DNA from: JAJEFO01 sp965209045
GTDB taxonomy: Bacteria > Pseudomonadota > Alphaproteobacteria > Rhodobacterales > Rhodobacteraceae
Direction of reading: 5' to 3'
Length of the DNA: 64,000 nt
NCBI GenBank assembly: GCA_965209045.1
Contig: CBDBPW010000002.1
Span: 1 to 64,000, forward strand
The notes under the pieces were generated by a model. It did no database searches. It had not been told where the DNA came from and saw only the letters and a list, made by a program, of their open reading frames with translations. The position numbers were made by a program, and so were the translations under genes. This document shows positions 1 through 7,338 of the stretch, piece by piece (the first letter of the stretch is position 1; each line of letters begins with the position of its first letter).

Positions 1-297
1 CGTGACGAATTCCGCATCGCGAACAGGGCATCCACGAGGACTTGGCCAGTGATGCTGACCCTTACCCGACGGGAAATGCGATGCGGAAGGAATGGCGGGT
101 TCAGGAACGCTTCTTCCGGTTTCATTCATTGGCTCCGCAGCCAGCATTTCGGCAAGCGGTGCCGCGCGCTTGTACTTGAATTTCGCGCTGACAGGGCTAG
201 CGTACGCGGCAAGGGTGTTGGTGACGCCCTCACCCAAACGCTCGAACGAGGACCGACCGCGTGGCCATCGTCGCCACGCGTGGCCAAGGAGGACACC
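1..297. other. No convincing gene at left edge
   Basis: An open frame runs through part of this stretch into the hydrolase gene that follows, but its predicted residues have no recognisable domain and the ribosome-binding site lies just before position 298. I see no other gene, repeat or RNA here. Confidence 0.5.
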
Positions 298-1191
298 ATG
301 ACGGCAACACGCAAACGCGCATCGGATTTTGACCAGAGGATTCTCGAGATCTTTGACGGCTACGTGCATGGCGCGCTGTCGAAGCGCGAGTTCATCTCGC
401 AAGCCGGAAGATATGCCGCTGCCGGCGTCACCGGCGCGATGATCCTTGAACAGCTTCAGCCGAACTACGCCTGGGCGCAGGAGGTCTCGCCCGACGATCC
501 AGACATCGAAACCGCCGTAGTCGAATACTCGAGTCCGGAAGGCCACGGGACGGTCAGGGCATTGATGGCAAAACCGTCCGGTGCCGCAGGCCGCCTGCCC
601 GCAGTGCTCGTCGTGCACGAGAACCGCGGGCTCAACCCCTACATCGAGGATGTGGTCCGCCGAGCTGCAAAGGCCGGGTATCTTGCCCTTGGACCCGACG
701 GGCTGACACCCCTCGGCGGGTATCCCGGAACCGACGACGAGGGCCGCCAAATGCAGCGTCAGCTGGACCGCAGCAAGCTGATGGAGGACTTCTTCGCGGC
801 GTTTGAATTCCTGCGCGATCACGGAGACTCGACCGGCCGCGTCGGCTGCGTCGGTTTCTGCTACGGCGGCGGTGTCTGCAACGCGCTCGCGGTTGCCTAT
901 CCCGACCTTGCCGCCTCGGTGCCGTTCTACGGCCGTCAGCCGAGTGTCGACGACGTGCCGCAGATCCAGGCGCCGCTGCTGATCCATTATGCCGAGCTGG
1001 ACGAGCGGATCAACGCCGGCTGGGAAGTCTACGATGCCGCGCTAAGGGAGCACGGCAAGGAGTTCAGCGTCCACTTCTATGCGAACGTGAACCACGGCTT
1101 CCATAACAACACGACACCTCGCTACGACGAAGAGGCGGCAAGGCTTGCCTGGGATCGGACACTGGCCTTCTTCGAAACGCATCTCAGGTAG
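298..1191 (+). CDS. Dienelactone hydrolase family protein
   Basis: Predicted 297-residue alpha/beta hydrolase of the dienelactone hydrolase (carboxymethylenebutenolidase) family, YghX-like. The catalytic triad is visible: Cys188 in GFCYGG, Asp235 in AELDERI and His266 in NHGFHN. Residues 27-61 look like a degenerate Tat signal (SKREFISQ, then a hydrophobic stretch ending AWAQE), with KR in place of the usual RR, so export is possible but uncertain. The start is the ATG after an AAGGAGG ribosome-binding site; a longer upstream frame lacks coding character. The natural substrate cannot be told from sequence. A decayed relative of the same gene lies about 1.8 kb downstream (near 3.0-3.3 kb), which suggests an old duplication or a second acquisition. 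No operon partner is evident. Confidence 0.85.
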   Translation: MTATRKRASDFDQRILEIFDGYVHGALSKREFISQAGRYAAAGVTGAMILEQLQPNYAWAQEVSPDDPDIETAVVEYSSPEGHGTVRALMAKPSGAAGRLPAVLVVHENRGLNPYIEDVVRRAAKAGYLALGPDGLTPLGGYPGTDDEGRQMQRQLDRSKLMEDFFAAFEFLRDHGDSTGRVGCVGFCYGGGVCNALAVAYPDLAASVPFYGRQPSVDDVPQIQAPLLIHYAELDERINAGWEVYDAALREHGKEFSVHFYANVNHGFHNNTTPRYDEEAARLAWDRTLAFFETHLR

Positions 1192-1642
1192 CGAACAATG
1201 CTGGCAATCGCTCAATTGACTGACAATGTCTCTGTCGTGCTGCACCAAGGGGCAACCTGAACGACTCGACGCAAACCTGCGCAGCTTTCAGGTCACCGAA
1301 TTGGATGCGTTCCTTCTGTCTGTGCCAGGAGCAGCCCTGTATCGACACGGTTGCGCGAAAGTTGCGACAGCCAGATCGGGACGACTGGGCGCGTCACCGG
1401 CATGGCGGGAAGATCGCAGGCGACGTGCATGCTGGACTTTGTAGAGAACCGTCTCCGACTTCGTGCCTCGCTCTTTGTCCCCCGGCCATTGGCAATCTGG
1501 TCTCCCAATCCACGGTATCCGGCCCGGTCCTGCTGGCCTCCCTTGCTCTGCCTGATATAGATGTTGGTGGATGATTTGGGTTGGGTTCAAGTTGCATACG
1601 TCCTTGTAAGCGGCGTGATCGCCGCCGGACTGGAGAGACGGG
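1192..1642. other. Intergenic stretch, no clear gene
   Basis: About 450 bases between the hydrolase and the small partner gene of the AbiEii-like protein. Overlapping open frames on both strands carry no recognisable family. The only structure I see is the short inverted repeat at 1610-1625, annotated separately. Confidence 0.5.
1610..1625. promoter_or_regulatory. Inverted repeat upstream of AbiEii-like module
   Basis: A perfect 6-bp inverted repeat, GCGGCG-TGAT-CGCCGC, lies 17 bases before the start codon at 1643. Toxin-antitoxin operons are often autoregulated at such repeats, so it may be an operator, or a hairpin in the leader. Function is inferred from position only. Confidence 0.3.
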
Positions 1643-1981
1643 ATGAGCGACCGACAGGCAAGCGGGGCAATGCGGCCTCGGACATACACCGGCAGAATAC
1701 CGATCCCTGAACGGTTTCATTGCGAGGCGGAACGGCGCTCGCGCCGCTTCCGCATCGATCTGGAATATGAAGACATCGGCGAGGAACTGCTGGCACTGCG
1801 CAAGAAGGCCTACGATCTCTACGGAGCCAGATGCCTTTGGAACATACCCGGTCACGCAACCACCAGGGGCATGCGCGGCATCGCCACCAGCCTGCAGACC
1901 TACGGCGACCTTGACGCGGCCCGCCTCGCGGCGGACATCCTTGAGCGAACCGGTTGGGAAGACGGGCATGCCGCTGGATGA
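1643..1981 (+). CDS. Small protein paired with AbiEii-like nucleotidyltransferase
   Basis: Predicted 112-residue soluble, charged protein of no family I recognise. The start is an ATG preceded by GGAGAGACGG, a plausible ribosome-binding site. Its end overlaps the start of the following AbiEii-like gene by 14 bases, indicating translational coupling. The arrangement (small upstream gene, overlapping nucleotidyltransferase) is that of a toxin-antitoxin or abortive-infection pair, in which the upstream protein would be the antidote. However, I see no winged-helix AbiEi-like signature (the usual partner of AbiEii), so an antitoxin role is inferred from context only. Residues about 38-60 are rich in acidic and basic side chains and look helical. 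Confidence 0.55.
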   Translation: MSDRQASGAMRPRTYTGRIPIPERFHCEAERRSRRFRIDLEYEDIGEELLALRKKAYDLYGARCLWNIPGHATTRGMRGIATSLQTYGDLDAARLAADILERTGWEDGHAAG

Positions 1982-2822
1982 CTTTCAGAAGGAGATCCTT
2001 GAAGTCATCCGGAACAACCGGACCGCGTCCAGCCCGTTCGCCGGCAGCGCGGTGATCCAACAGCACGGATTCCGCCTGACCGACGACCAGGACATCTTCA
2101 CCGCAGGCGATCCTGAACCAGTCATGCGGCTGGATGCACAAGCACTCAAGGCCGCCGGGTTCACGGTCGAGGAGACGAAGTCCTTCGAGGGTTTCCGGGA
2201 ATGTCGGGTGACGAAACCGGGAACGGGCACTGCAATCCTGCAATGGACCCAGGCTCTGTCCCTGGAGTATTTCGCGCCTGTGCCGGATCCGGCCTTCGGC
2301 CAGCGCCTGCATTTCGCAGACCTGTCGGCCAACAAGACACTGGCCGCGGCCGGTCGAGTGGCCATGCGGGACTTCATTGATCTCTGGATGCTGGACAGGC
2401 ACGTCATGCCGCTCTGGCGGATGGCATGCGCCGCCAGCGGAAAGTTTCCCCAGGAAGCGCCGCTCTCGCTTGTCGAGATGATATCCCGCAACCTCGTGCC
2501 AGCGGTCGCAAGGGACACTTTTGAAGCGAAGATCCTGACCACGGCGGACCTGCCGAAGGGCGAGCCAGCTGCGGGACTTCGAGCCGCAATCGACAAGGCG
2601 AGGGAGATCCTGCCGCGAATGCCAGGCGAACGTCTCGGCAAGCTGCAACTGGACAGCAAGTCACAGCCCACGCTGAGTCTGGAGCCAGTGGAAACGCGCG
2701 AGGACTCATGGATTCGACCCAGGCCGGGCGGAGCGATGCCCGCAATAGACGGCATGGACGGGGAGATGATCGCGGCCCTGGTCGCCGAATACGGCGAAAA
2801 CGGTTCCCGATACACGGGATGA
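1968..2822 (+). CDS. AbiEii/DUF1814-like nucleotidyltransferase (putative toxin)
   Basis: Predicted 284-residue protein resembling the AbiEii/AbiGii (DUF1814) nucleotidyltransferase family, whose members act as toxins in type IV toxin-antitoxin and phage-abortive systems by modifying tRNA. Visible features are the nucleotide-binding Gly-Ser-Ala at 26-28 (family GGTAL), the acidic cluster DDQD at 39-42 matching the metal-binding S-x-D-x-D, and the downstream helix at 122-140 with conserved Lys123, Arg130 and Arg-Asp 134-135 (family pattern K-x6-R-x3-RD). The start codon overlaps the upstream small gene by 14 bases. The first Gly of GG is replaced by Ala and the acidic motif is atypical, so activity is uncertain. 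The family call is from motif reading, not a search. Confidence 0.6.
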   Translation: MPLDDFQKEILEVIRNNRTASSPFAGSAVIQQHGFRLTDDQDIFTAGDPEPVMRLDAQALKAAGFTVEETKSFEGFRECRVTKPGTGTAILQWTQALSLEYFAPVPDPAFGQRLHFADLSANKTLAAAGRVAMRDFIDLWMLDRHVMPLWRMACAASGKFPQEAPLSLVEMISRNLVPAVARDTFEAKILTTADLPKGEPAAGLRAAIDKAREILPRMPGERLGKLQLDSKSQPTLSLEPVETREDSWIRPRPGGAMPAIDGMDGEMIAALVAEYGENGSRYTG

Positions 2823-2997
2823 CAGGGGAAGAACGGAACTGAAGTGCCCAGCGGGCAGCGCCGACGACAGCCGACTCAGGGAGGCGACGGAGGCGCGCCA
2901 TCGGTCGGGATGCGCGCAACCGTCCTGCTGCCAGGTGTACCACTGGATCCGCCCGGAGCGCACGGCGTGCTTGGCGGAATCGGCTTCGGGTCGGCGT

Positions 2998-3290
2998 GCT
3001 CGCTGTCGACTGTCCTGACCTTGGCGATTCTGTGCCGTTCTGCGGTCGCCTGCCAGACCGCGCCGATGTGCACCGGACCGAGGAACTGTTGCCGCTCGAC
3101 TGCGCAAAGCATGACGGGCGGATCAATGCCGGCTGGGAAGCGCACGGTGCAGCACGCGAGGAGCATGACATGTAGATGAACGTCCACCCTTGTGCGAATT
3201 TGAGCCACGGAATCCACAACAACACTTCACTTTACCAAGACGAAGACGCAGCGAAGCTTGCCTGGGATCGGACTCTGAACTTCCCCAAAA
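2998..3290 (+). pseudogene. Decayed dienelactone hydrolase remnant
   Basis: The sequence aligns with the 3' third of the intact dienelactone hydrolase gene at 298-1191. Shared segments include the codons for RINAGWE, the active-site His region (SHGIHNN against NHGFHN in the intact copy) and AAKLAWDRTL near the end. The copy is non-functional: an in-frame TAG (3173-3175) replaces a glutamate codon, a frame change lies between about 3030 and 3119, and the nucleophile-Cys half is missing or unrecognisable. It therefore looks like a relic of a tandem or homologous hydrolase. The left border is approximate. Confidence 0.8.
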
Positions 3291-3345
3291 GCGCAGTTCA
3301 GATGGCGAGCGAGACCGACGATGCGCCCGGTGCGAGTTACTTTCG

Positions 3346-3837
3346 CTACGAACCGAAATTCGTCTCGCCAGTTGTTGGGTGCTTCCCGGTCAGATCACTG
3401 GTTGGTTCGGGCACTGCGTGCGCCCGCACAAGGTTCCGGAATTCCTCGGCCGTCATATTTCTTGCGGCGACGTCGACCACGGCCTGCGCCGCGTCGATCG
3501 GCTCCATATCCAAGCGGTAGCCGTTTGCCGCGAGGGCAGAGGCAATGGTGGCGAAACCAGTACGCTCGTTGCCATCAACGAACGGATGGTTGCGGATGAT
3601 GCCCTCGGCGATCGCACAGGCTGCCTCGACGATGTCGCCGGTCCCAGAATAGGCGAGGACCTGCGCTCCTCGTGCCACTGCACTTTCGAGCAACCCGGAA
3701 TCGCGAAGTCCGGCCGCCCCGCCGAACCGGCGCAGTTGAATCCCGTGAAAAAGAGCCACCAACCGGGCCGTAGGCAGGACGTGGCCGCCGAAAACCTCGA
3801 CTAGCTGCGCTTCATCCAGCGAGGTCCCTTCTGTCAA
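3346..3837 (-). CDS. Doc-like Fic-domain toxin
   Basis: Predicted 163-residue death-on-curing (Doc) type protein of the Fic superfamily. Doc toxins block translation by phosphorylating EF-Tu. The Fic core is at 84-92, HPFVDGNER, with the catalytic His and the anion-binding Gly-Asn; the Lys normally following Asn in Doc (NKR) is Glu here, an odd substitution. The start is TTG at 3837, whose bases overlap the TGA of the upstream antitoxin gene, a clear sign of translational coupling. It is transcribed with an AbrB/MazE-type antitoxin rather than the Phd type of phage P1. Family assignment is firm; whether the Glu variant keeps kinase activity is open. Confidence 0.85.
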   Translation of the reverse strand: MTEGTSLDEAQLVEVFGGHVLPTARLVALFHGIQLRRFGGAAGLRDSGLLESAVARGAQVLAYSGTGDIVEAACAIAEGIIRNHPFVDGNERTGFATIASALAANGYRLDMEPIDAAQAVVDVAARNMTAEEFRNLVRAHAVPEPTSDLTGKHPTTGETNFGS

Positions 3838-4067
3838 GTGCTGAGCCTCTCCGAGGCCAGCGTGCGGTAAGTTTCGGCGTACCGGTCCATGCTATCGAGC
3901 ATTGCCGCCACCATCCGGCCGGATGCGGAGGTCTCCTGCGCGATCAGGATTCCATCCTGCAAAGGCGCCATGACGACGCTGTCTCCAGCCGTCAGATTGG
4001 CCTGCGCGAGCGTGGCCACAGGGATGACGACACCGTGGGAATTGCCGGTCTGCGTGATCTTCGGCAT
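3834..4067 (-). CDS. AbrB/MazE-type antitoxin
   Basis: Predicted 77-residue antitoxin with a swapped-hairpin AbrB DNA-binding N-terminus; residues 1-15 (MPKITQTGNSHGVVI) match the family pattern K-x(4)-GNS-x(2)-V-x-I-P. The C-terminus would bind and neutralise the Doc-like toxin encoded by the overlapping next gene. Such antitoxins also repress their own operon, and an inverted repeat lies directly upstream at 4086-4105. The ATG at 4067 is chosen because the AbrB fold begins there; upstream codons in the same frame look non-coding. Pairing of AbrB-type antitoxins with Doc toxins is known in proteobacteria. Confidence 0.85.
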   Translation of the reverse strand: MPKITQTGNSHGVVIPVATLAQANLTAGDSVVMAPLQDGILIAQETSASGRMVAAMLDSMDRYAETYRTLASERLST

Positions 4068-4085
4068 CGAAATCGCCTTTCGTTC

Positions 4086-4105
4086 GTAAGTACAAATGCA
4101 CTTAC
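4086..4105. promoter_or_regulatory. Candidate operator of AbrB/Doc operon
   Basis: Inverted repeat GTAAGT-N8-ACTTAC (extended arms match 7 of 8), 18 bases upstream of the antitoxin start on the minus strand. Position and symmetry fit an autoregulatory operator; binding is inferred. Confidence 0.5.
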
Positions 4106-4368
4106 AGCATGTGTTGGGCTGGGGCAAGTGTTTCGCGGCATCGCAAACCGTCTGGCCTTGCTCACCGGAACTGAGCCGCAACGCGGCCGCCGGTACGGGT
4201 TCAGCTCGATCCGGTTCATCGCCACGATCCGTAAGCTCTGCGGTGCCGCTGCTGCGGGTCCGGCACTGTCCCGAAAGTTGGCCATCCACGACGGCAGAGC
4301 GGTCTGGTGCCCGAGAACCGAACAGGACCCGTTGCCGCAGGCGAGACGACGCGCCACAAGGACAGCGA

Positions 4369-5325
4369 TCACTGCTTGTTCAGATGCAGGCACTCCGGGA
4401 CTGGCGTCACGACCTTTCCGTCTGCGAGCCACGCGTCGAGATTGTCGCAGACCAGATCGCCCATGGCCTGCCGGGTCTCGATCGTCGCGCTGCCAATGTG
4501 CGGCAACAGCACCACGTTCGGCATTGCCTTCAGGGCATCCGGAATACGCGGCTCGTCCTCGAACACGTCAAGCCCCGCCGCGCCCAAACGGCGTTCCTTG
4601 AGAGCTGCTACAAGAGCCGCCTCGTCAACCACGCTCCCCCTGGAAACGTTGATGAGGATGCCCTCCGGCCCAAGTGCGTCCAGAACCTCGGCATTCACAA
4701 GGTGCCGCGTTCCTTTGCCGCCCGGAGTTATGACGAACAGCACGTCCACCTCGCTTGCCATGTCAGCAAGGTCGTCAAAGTACAGGTAAGGCACGCCCTT
4801 TCGAGCGCGGCTGTGATAATGCACCTTGGCTCCGAACATCTCCGCCATTTTCGCGATCGTCTGCCCTATCCGTCCGAGGCCCAGAATGCCTACGTTGCGG
4901 CCCCTGACAGTGCGCGCCAGCGGATAGGCGCCTTTCGTTTCCCAGGCACCCGAACGCGCCCAGCGTTCTGCAGGCAGCAGTTCCTTGCTGACCGCAAGCC
5001 AAAGCATGATCGCGGTGTCCGCAACCTCATCGTTCAGGACATCGGGCGTGTGGGCGACAAGAATGCCCCGCCTCGCCGCCACGACGGCATCGATGTTGTC
5101 GTAACCGACCCCGAAACTCGAAATGACCTTGAGGTTCGGAAGCCCGGCCATCACCTCTTCCGGAACGCCCCTCATCGTCGCGATTGCAACGAATTCCGAG
5201 CCGTGGCCCGCGAGGAACGCTTCATGGTCGGGCGGCAGCCGGACGACATCGAATCCGGCGGCAAGCCGCTCCGCCATGCGCTCCGAAACCCTGCCGAGTT
5301 GCAGGAGAGCCGGCCGCTCAGGCAT
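4369..5325 (-). CDS. D-2-hydroxyacid dehydrogenase (NAD(P)-dependent)
   Basis: Predicted 318-residue D-isomer-specific 2-hydroxyacid dehydrogenase, cytoplasmic, of the glyoxylate/hydroxypyruvate and 2-ketogluconate reductase group. The Rossmann loop is GLGRIG at 149-154. The catalytic residues are visible: Arg229 in NVSRGS, Glu258 in EDEP and His276 in LPHIGSA. Its start overlaps the stop of the upstream FAH-family gene by 8 bases, so the two are co-transcribed. With the sugar-acid genes on the other side of the divergent promoter it probably reduces or oxidises a 2-keto or 2-hydroxy acid intermediate. The exact substrate cannot be read from sequence. Confidence 0.85.
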   Translation of the reverse strand: MPERPALLQLGRVSERMAERLAAGFDVVRLPPDHEAFLAGHGSEFVAIATMRGVPEEVMAGLPNLKVISSFGVGYDNIDAVVAARRGILVAHTPDVLNDEVADTAIMLWLAVSKELLPAERWARSGAWETKGAYPLARTVRGRNVGILGLGRIGQTIAKMAEMFGAKVHYHSRARKGVPYLYFDDLADMASEVDVLFVITPGGKGTRHLVNAEVLDALGPEGILINVSRGSVVDEAALVAALKERRLGAAGLDVFEDEPRIPDALKAMPNVVLLPHIGSATIETRQAMGDLVCDNLDAWLADGKVVTPVPECLHLNKQ

Positions 5326-6163
5326 CCTCCACGACTTTCTGGCGCTGCGTTCCGAGCCCGTCGATCGTCAGCTCCATAACGTCACCTGCCCGGAGATATC
5401 TTGGCGGCTTCATGCCCATGCCGACGCCGGGAGGGGTTCCGGTCGAAATCACGTCGCCCGGGTGCAGCGTGAACAGCTGCGACAGGTGCGACACGATCTC
5501 GGCCACCGTGAAGATCATGGTCCTTGTGTTGCCCTCCTGCATGCGCTCGCCGTTCACGTCGAGCCTCATGGCAAGGGACTGGGGATCGGGAATCTCGTCC
5601 CTCGTGACAAGCCACGGACCCGTCGGCCCGAACGTGTCGCAGGACTTGCCCTTGGTCCAGTTCCCCGACAGGTGAATCTGGAAATGGCGCTCCGACACGT
5701 CGTTGCAGATGCAATACCCGGCCACGTGGCTGAGCGCTTCCGCCTCGCTCACGTACTTGGCCGTCGCACCGATCACGGCGCCCAACTCGATCTCCCAGTC
5801 CGAACTGGTTGACCCGCGTGGCATGGAAACCGGATCATCAGGCCCCGAAATCGCGGAGTTCGCCTTCATGAAGAGGATCGGATGCTCCGGGATCGGCATT
5901 CCCGCTTCCTCGGCGTGGTCACGGTAGTTCAGGCCGATGCACATGTACTTGCCGATGCCGCTGACCGGCACGCCCAACCGCACCTCGCCCTCCACCTTCG
6001 GAAGCGAGGATGCATCGAGCGCGCGCAACCGGTCGAGCGACGCGTCGTCAAGCATCGATCCCGATATGTCCGCCACATGCGAGGACAGGTCGCGCAGCGC
6101 ACCGTCTCCGTCGATCAGCCCCGGCTTCTCCTCTCCGGAAATTCCATAGCGCACCAGTTTCAT
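5318..6163 (-). CDS. Fumarylacetoacetate hydrolase family protein
   Basis: Predicted 281-residue FAH-family enzyme. Members hydrolyse or decarboxylate 2,4-diketo acids; those in sugar-acid clusters cleave 2,4-diketo-3-deoxy aldonates to pyruvate and a hydroxyacid. Metal ligands are visible: Glu124 and Glu126 in DWEIELG, and Asp155 in CNDVSERH. The ATG at 6163 is preferred over ATG 6172 because GGAGG lies 9 bases before the former and directly abuts the latter. It heads a two-gene minus-strand operon with the 2-hydroxyacid dehydrogenase and is divergent from the DenD-like gene. Given a neighbouring SDR and dehydratase, a role in a 3-deoxy-2-ketoacid dehydrogenase/hydrolase route is likely, but this is inferred. 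Confidence 0.85.
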   Translation of the reverse strand: MKLVRYGISGEEKPGLIDGDGALRDLSSHVADISGSMLDDASLDRLRALDASSLPKVEGEVRLGVPVSGIGKYMCIGLNYRDHAEEAGMPIPEHPILFMKANSAISGPDDPVSMPRGSTSSDWEIELGAVIGATAKYVSEAEALSHVAGYCICNDVSERHFQIHLSGNWTKGKSCDTFGPTGPWLVTRDEIPDPQSLAMRLDVNGERMQEGNTRTMIFTVAEIVSHLSQLFTLHPGDVISTGTPPGVGMGMKPPRYLRAGDVMELTIDGLGTQRQKVVEDA

Positions 6164-6308
6164 CCAGGTCATCCTCCGCTTTGCCGGCATCCGTTCCGTG
6201 CCCTCGCAGCTCACCTAGCCCGAATTTGAAGCGGTGTCGAACGACCGGCAGCACTTGAATTCAGGCAGTGTTCCAGACAATCTCCGCCGAGCAACCACGG
6301 AGGCGCAA
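6164..6308. promoter_or_regulatory. Divergent promoter region of sugar-acid genes
   Basis: This 145-base gap separates the minus-strand FAH/hydroxyacid-dehydrogenase pair from the plus-strand five-gene run and must hold both promoters. I see no confident -35/-10 pair or operator repeat by eye, and no regulator gene is adjacent. Confidence 0.4.
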
Positions 6309-7277
6309 TTGAAGATCCTGATCATCGGCGGTGGCGGCATGGTGGGCCAGAAACTGGCGCGGCTGCTGGCCTCGGACCCCTTGTCGACCAGCGACGAGGT
6401 CACGCTCCTGGACATGGCCTTTCCGGAGAACGGAGCGTCTGCGGCACGTCGTGTCGAGGGCAACGTGACCGACCAGGCGATGATGAAGTCAATGGCCACC
6501 GGGCGATTCGACCTCGTCTACCACCTCGCCGCGATCGTCTCCGGGGAGGCCGAGGCGAATTTCGATCTTGGCTGGAACGTCAACATGGTTGCATTCAGGG
6601 GATTCCTCGAGGCCTTTCGCGCCGAGACGGCCGCATCTGGCGGCACCTACTGCCCGAAGATCGTATTCACGTCCTCCATCGCCGTGTTCGGACCACCCTT
6701 TCCCGACAAGATCGGTGACGACTTTCCCACGATGCCGCGGACGTCATACGGAGCACAGAAGGCAATCTCGGAACTCATGCTCGGCGACTACATCCGCAAG
6801 GGTTACTTCGACGGCATGTCCATCCGGCTGCCGACGATATGCGTGCGACCAGGCAAGGCCAACGGCGCCGCATCGTCCTTCTTCTCGGGAATCATCCGCG
6901 AACCGCTGAGCCGCAAGGAGGCGATCCTGCCCGTGTCCGACACGGTTCGTCACTGGCATGCCTCTCCCCGCTCGGCCGCCGGGTTCCTCCGGCACGCGGC
7001 AACGCTGGACCTCGACAGGCTCGGTGGCCATCGCGCGCTCAACATGCCGGGCGTGTCATGCACCGTGGCGGAACAGATCGAAGCCCTTCGCGACGTTGCC
7101 GGCGAAAGCGCAGTTTCGCTCATAAGGCCGGAACCTAACGAAACGATCATGAAGATCGTCGCGGGTTGGCCAAGGAATTTCTCTCCCGAACGTGCCATCA
7201 AGCTTGGATTTGCCGCCGACCCGGACTTCGCCTCGATCGTGCGGACCTACATCGAAGAGGATATGCCCGCCGCGTGA
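6309..7277 (+). CDS. NAD-dependent dehydratase/epimerase family, DenD-like
   Basis: Predicted 322-residue extended SDR. The start is TTG at 6309, chosen because GGAGG lies 6 bases upstream and the Rossmann strand (KILIIGG) begins at once; upstream ATG codons would add a tail with no family resemblance. The NAD loop is at 7-13 (GGGGMVG), the catalytic Ser at 122-123 and Tyr147-x3-Lys151 (YGAQK). The overall sequence resembles D-erythronate dehydrogenase (DenD), which oxidises a C4 aldonate at C2. DenK, OtnC and OtnI, its usual partners, are not here, so a different aldonate is possible. It is the first gene of a plus-strand run with UxaA-type dehydratase, SDR, aminotransferase and GarR-like dehydrogenase. 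Confidence 0.8.
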   Translation: MKILIIGGGGMVGQKLARLLASDPLSTSDEVTLLDMAFPENGASAARRVEGNVTDQAMMKSMATGRFDLVYHLAAIVSGEAEANFDLGWNVNMVAFRGFLEAFRAETAASGGTYCPKIVFTSSIAVFGPPFPDKIGDDFPTMPRTSYGAQKAISELMLGDYIRKGYFDGMSIRLPTICVRPGKANGAASSFFSGIIREPLSRKEAILPVSDTVRHWHASPRSAAGFLRHAATLDLDRLGGHRALNMPGVSCTVAEQIEALRDVAGESAVSLIRPEPNETIMKIVAGWPRNFSPERAIKLGFAADPDFASIVRTYIEEDMPAA

Positions 7278-7338
7278 TTCCCCGGAACGCGCCAGCGGCG
7301 CAGATACCGTTTCGGGCGAATACCCGGCAGATCATGCC

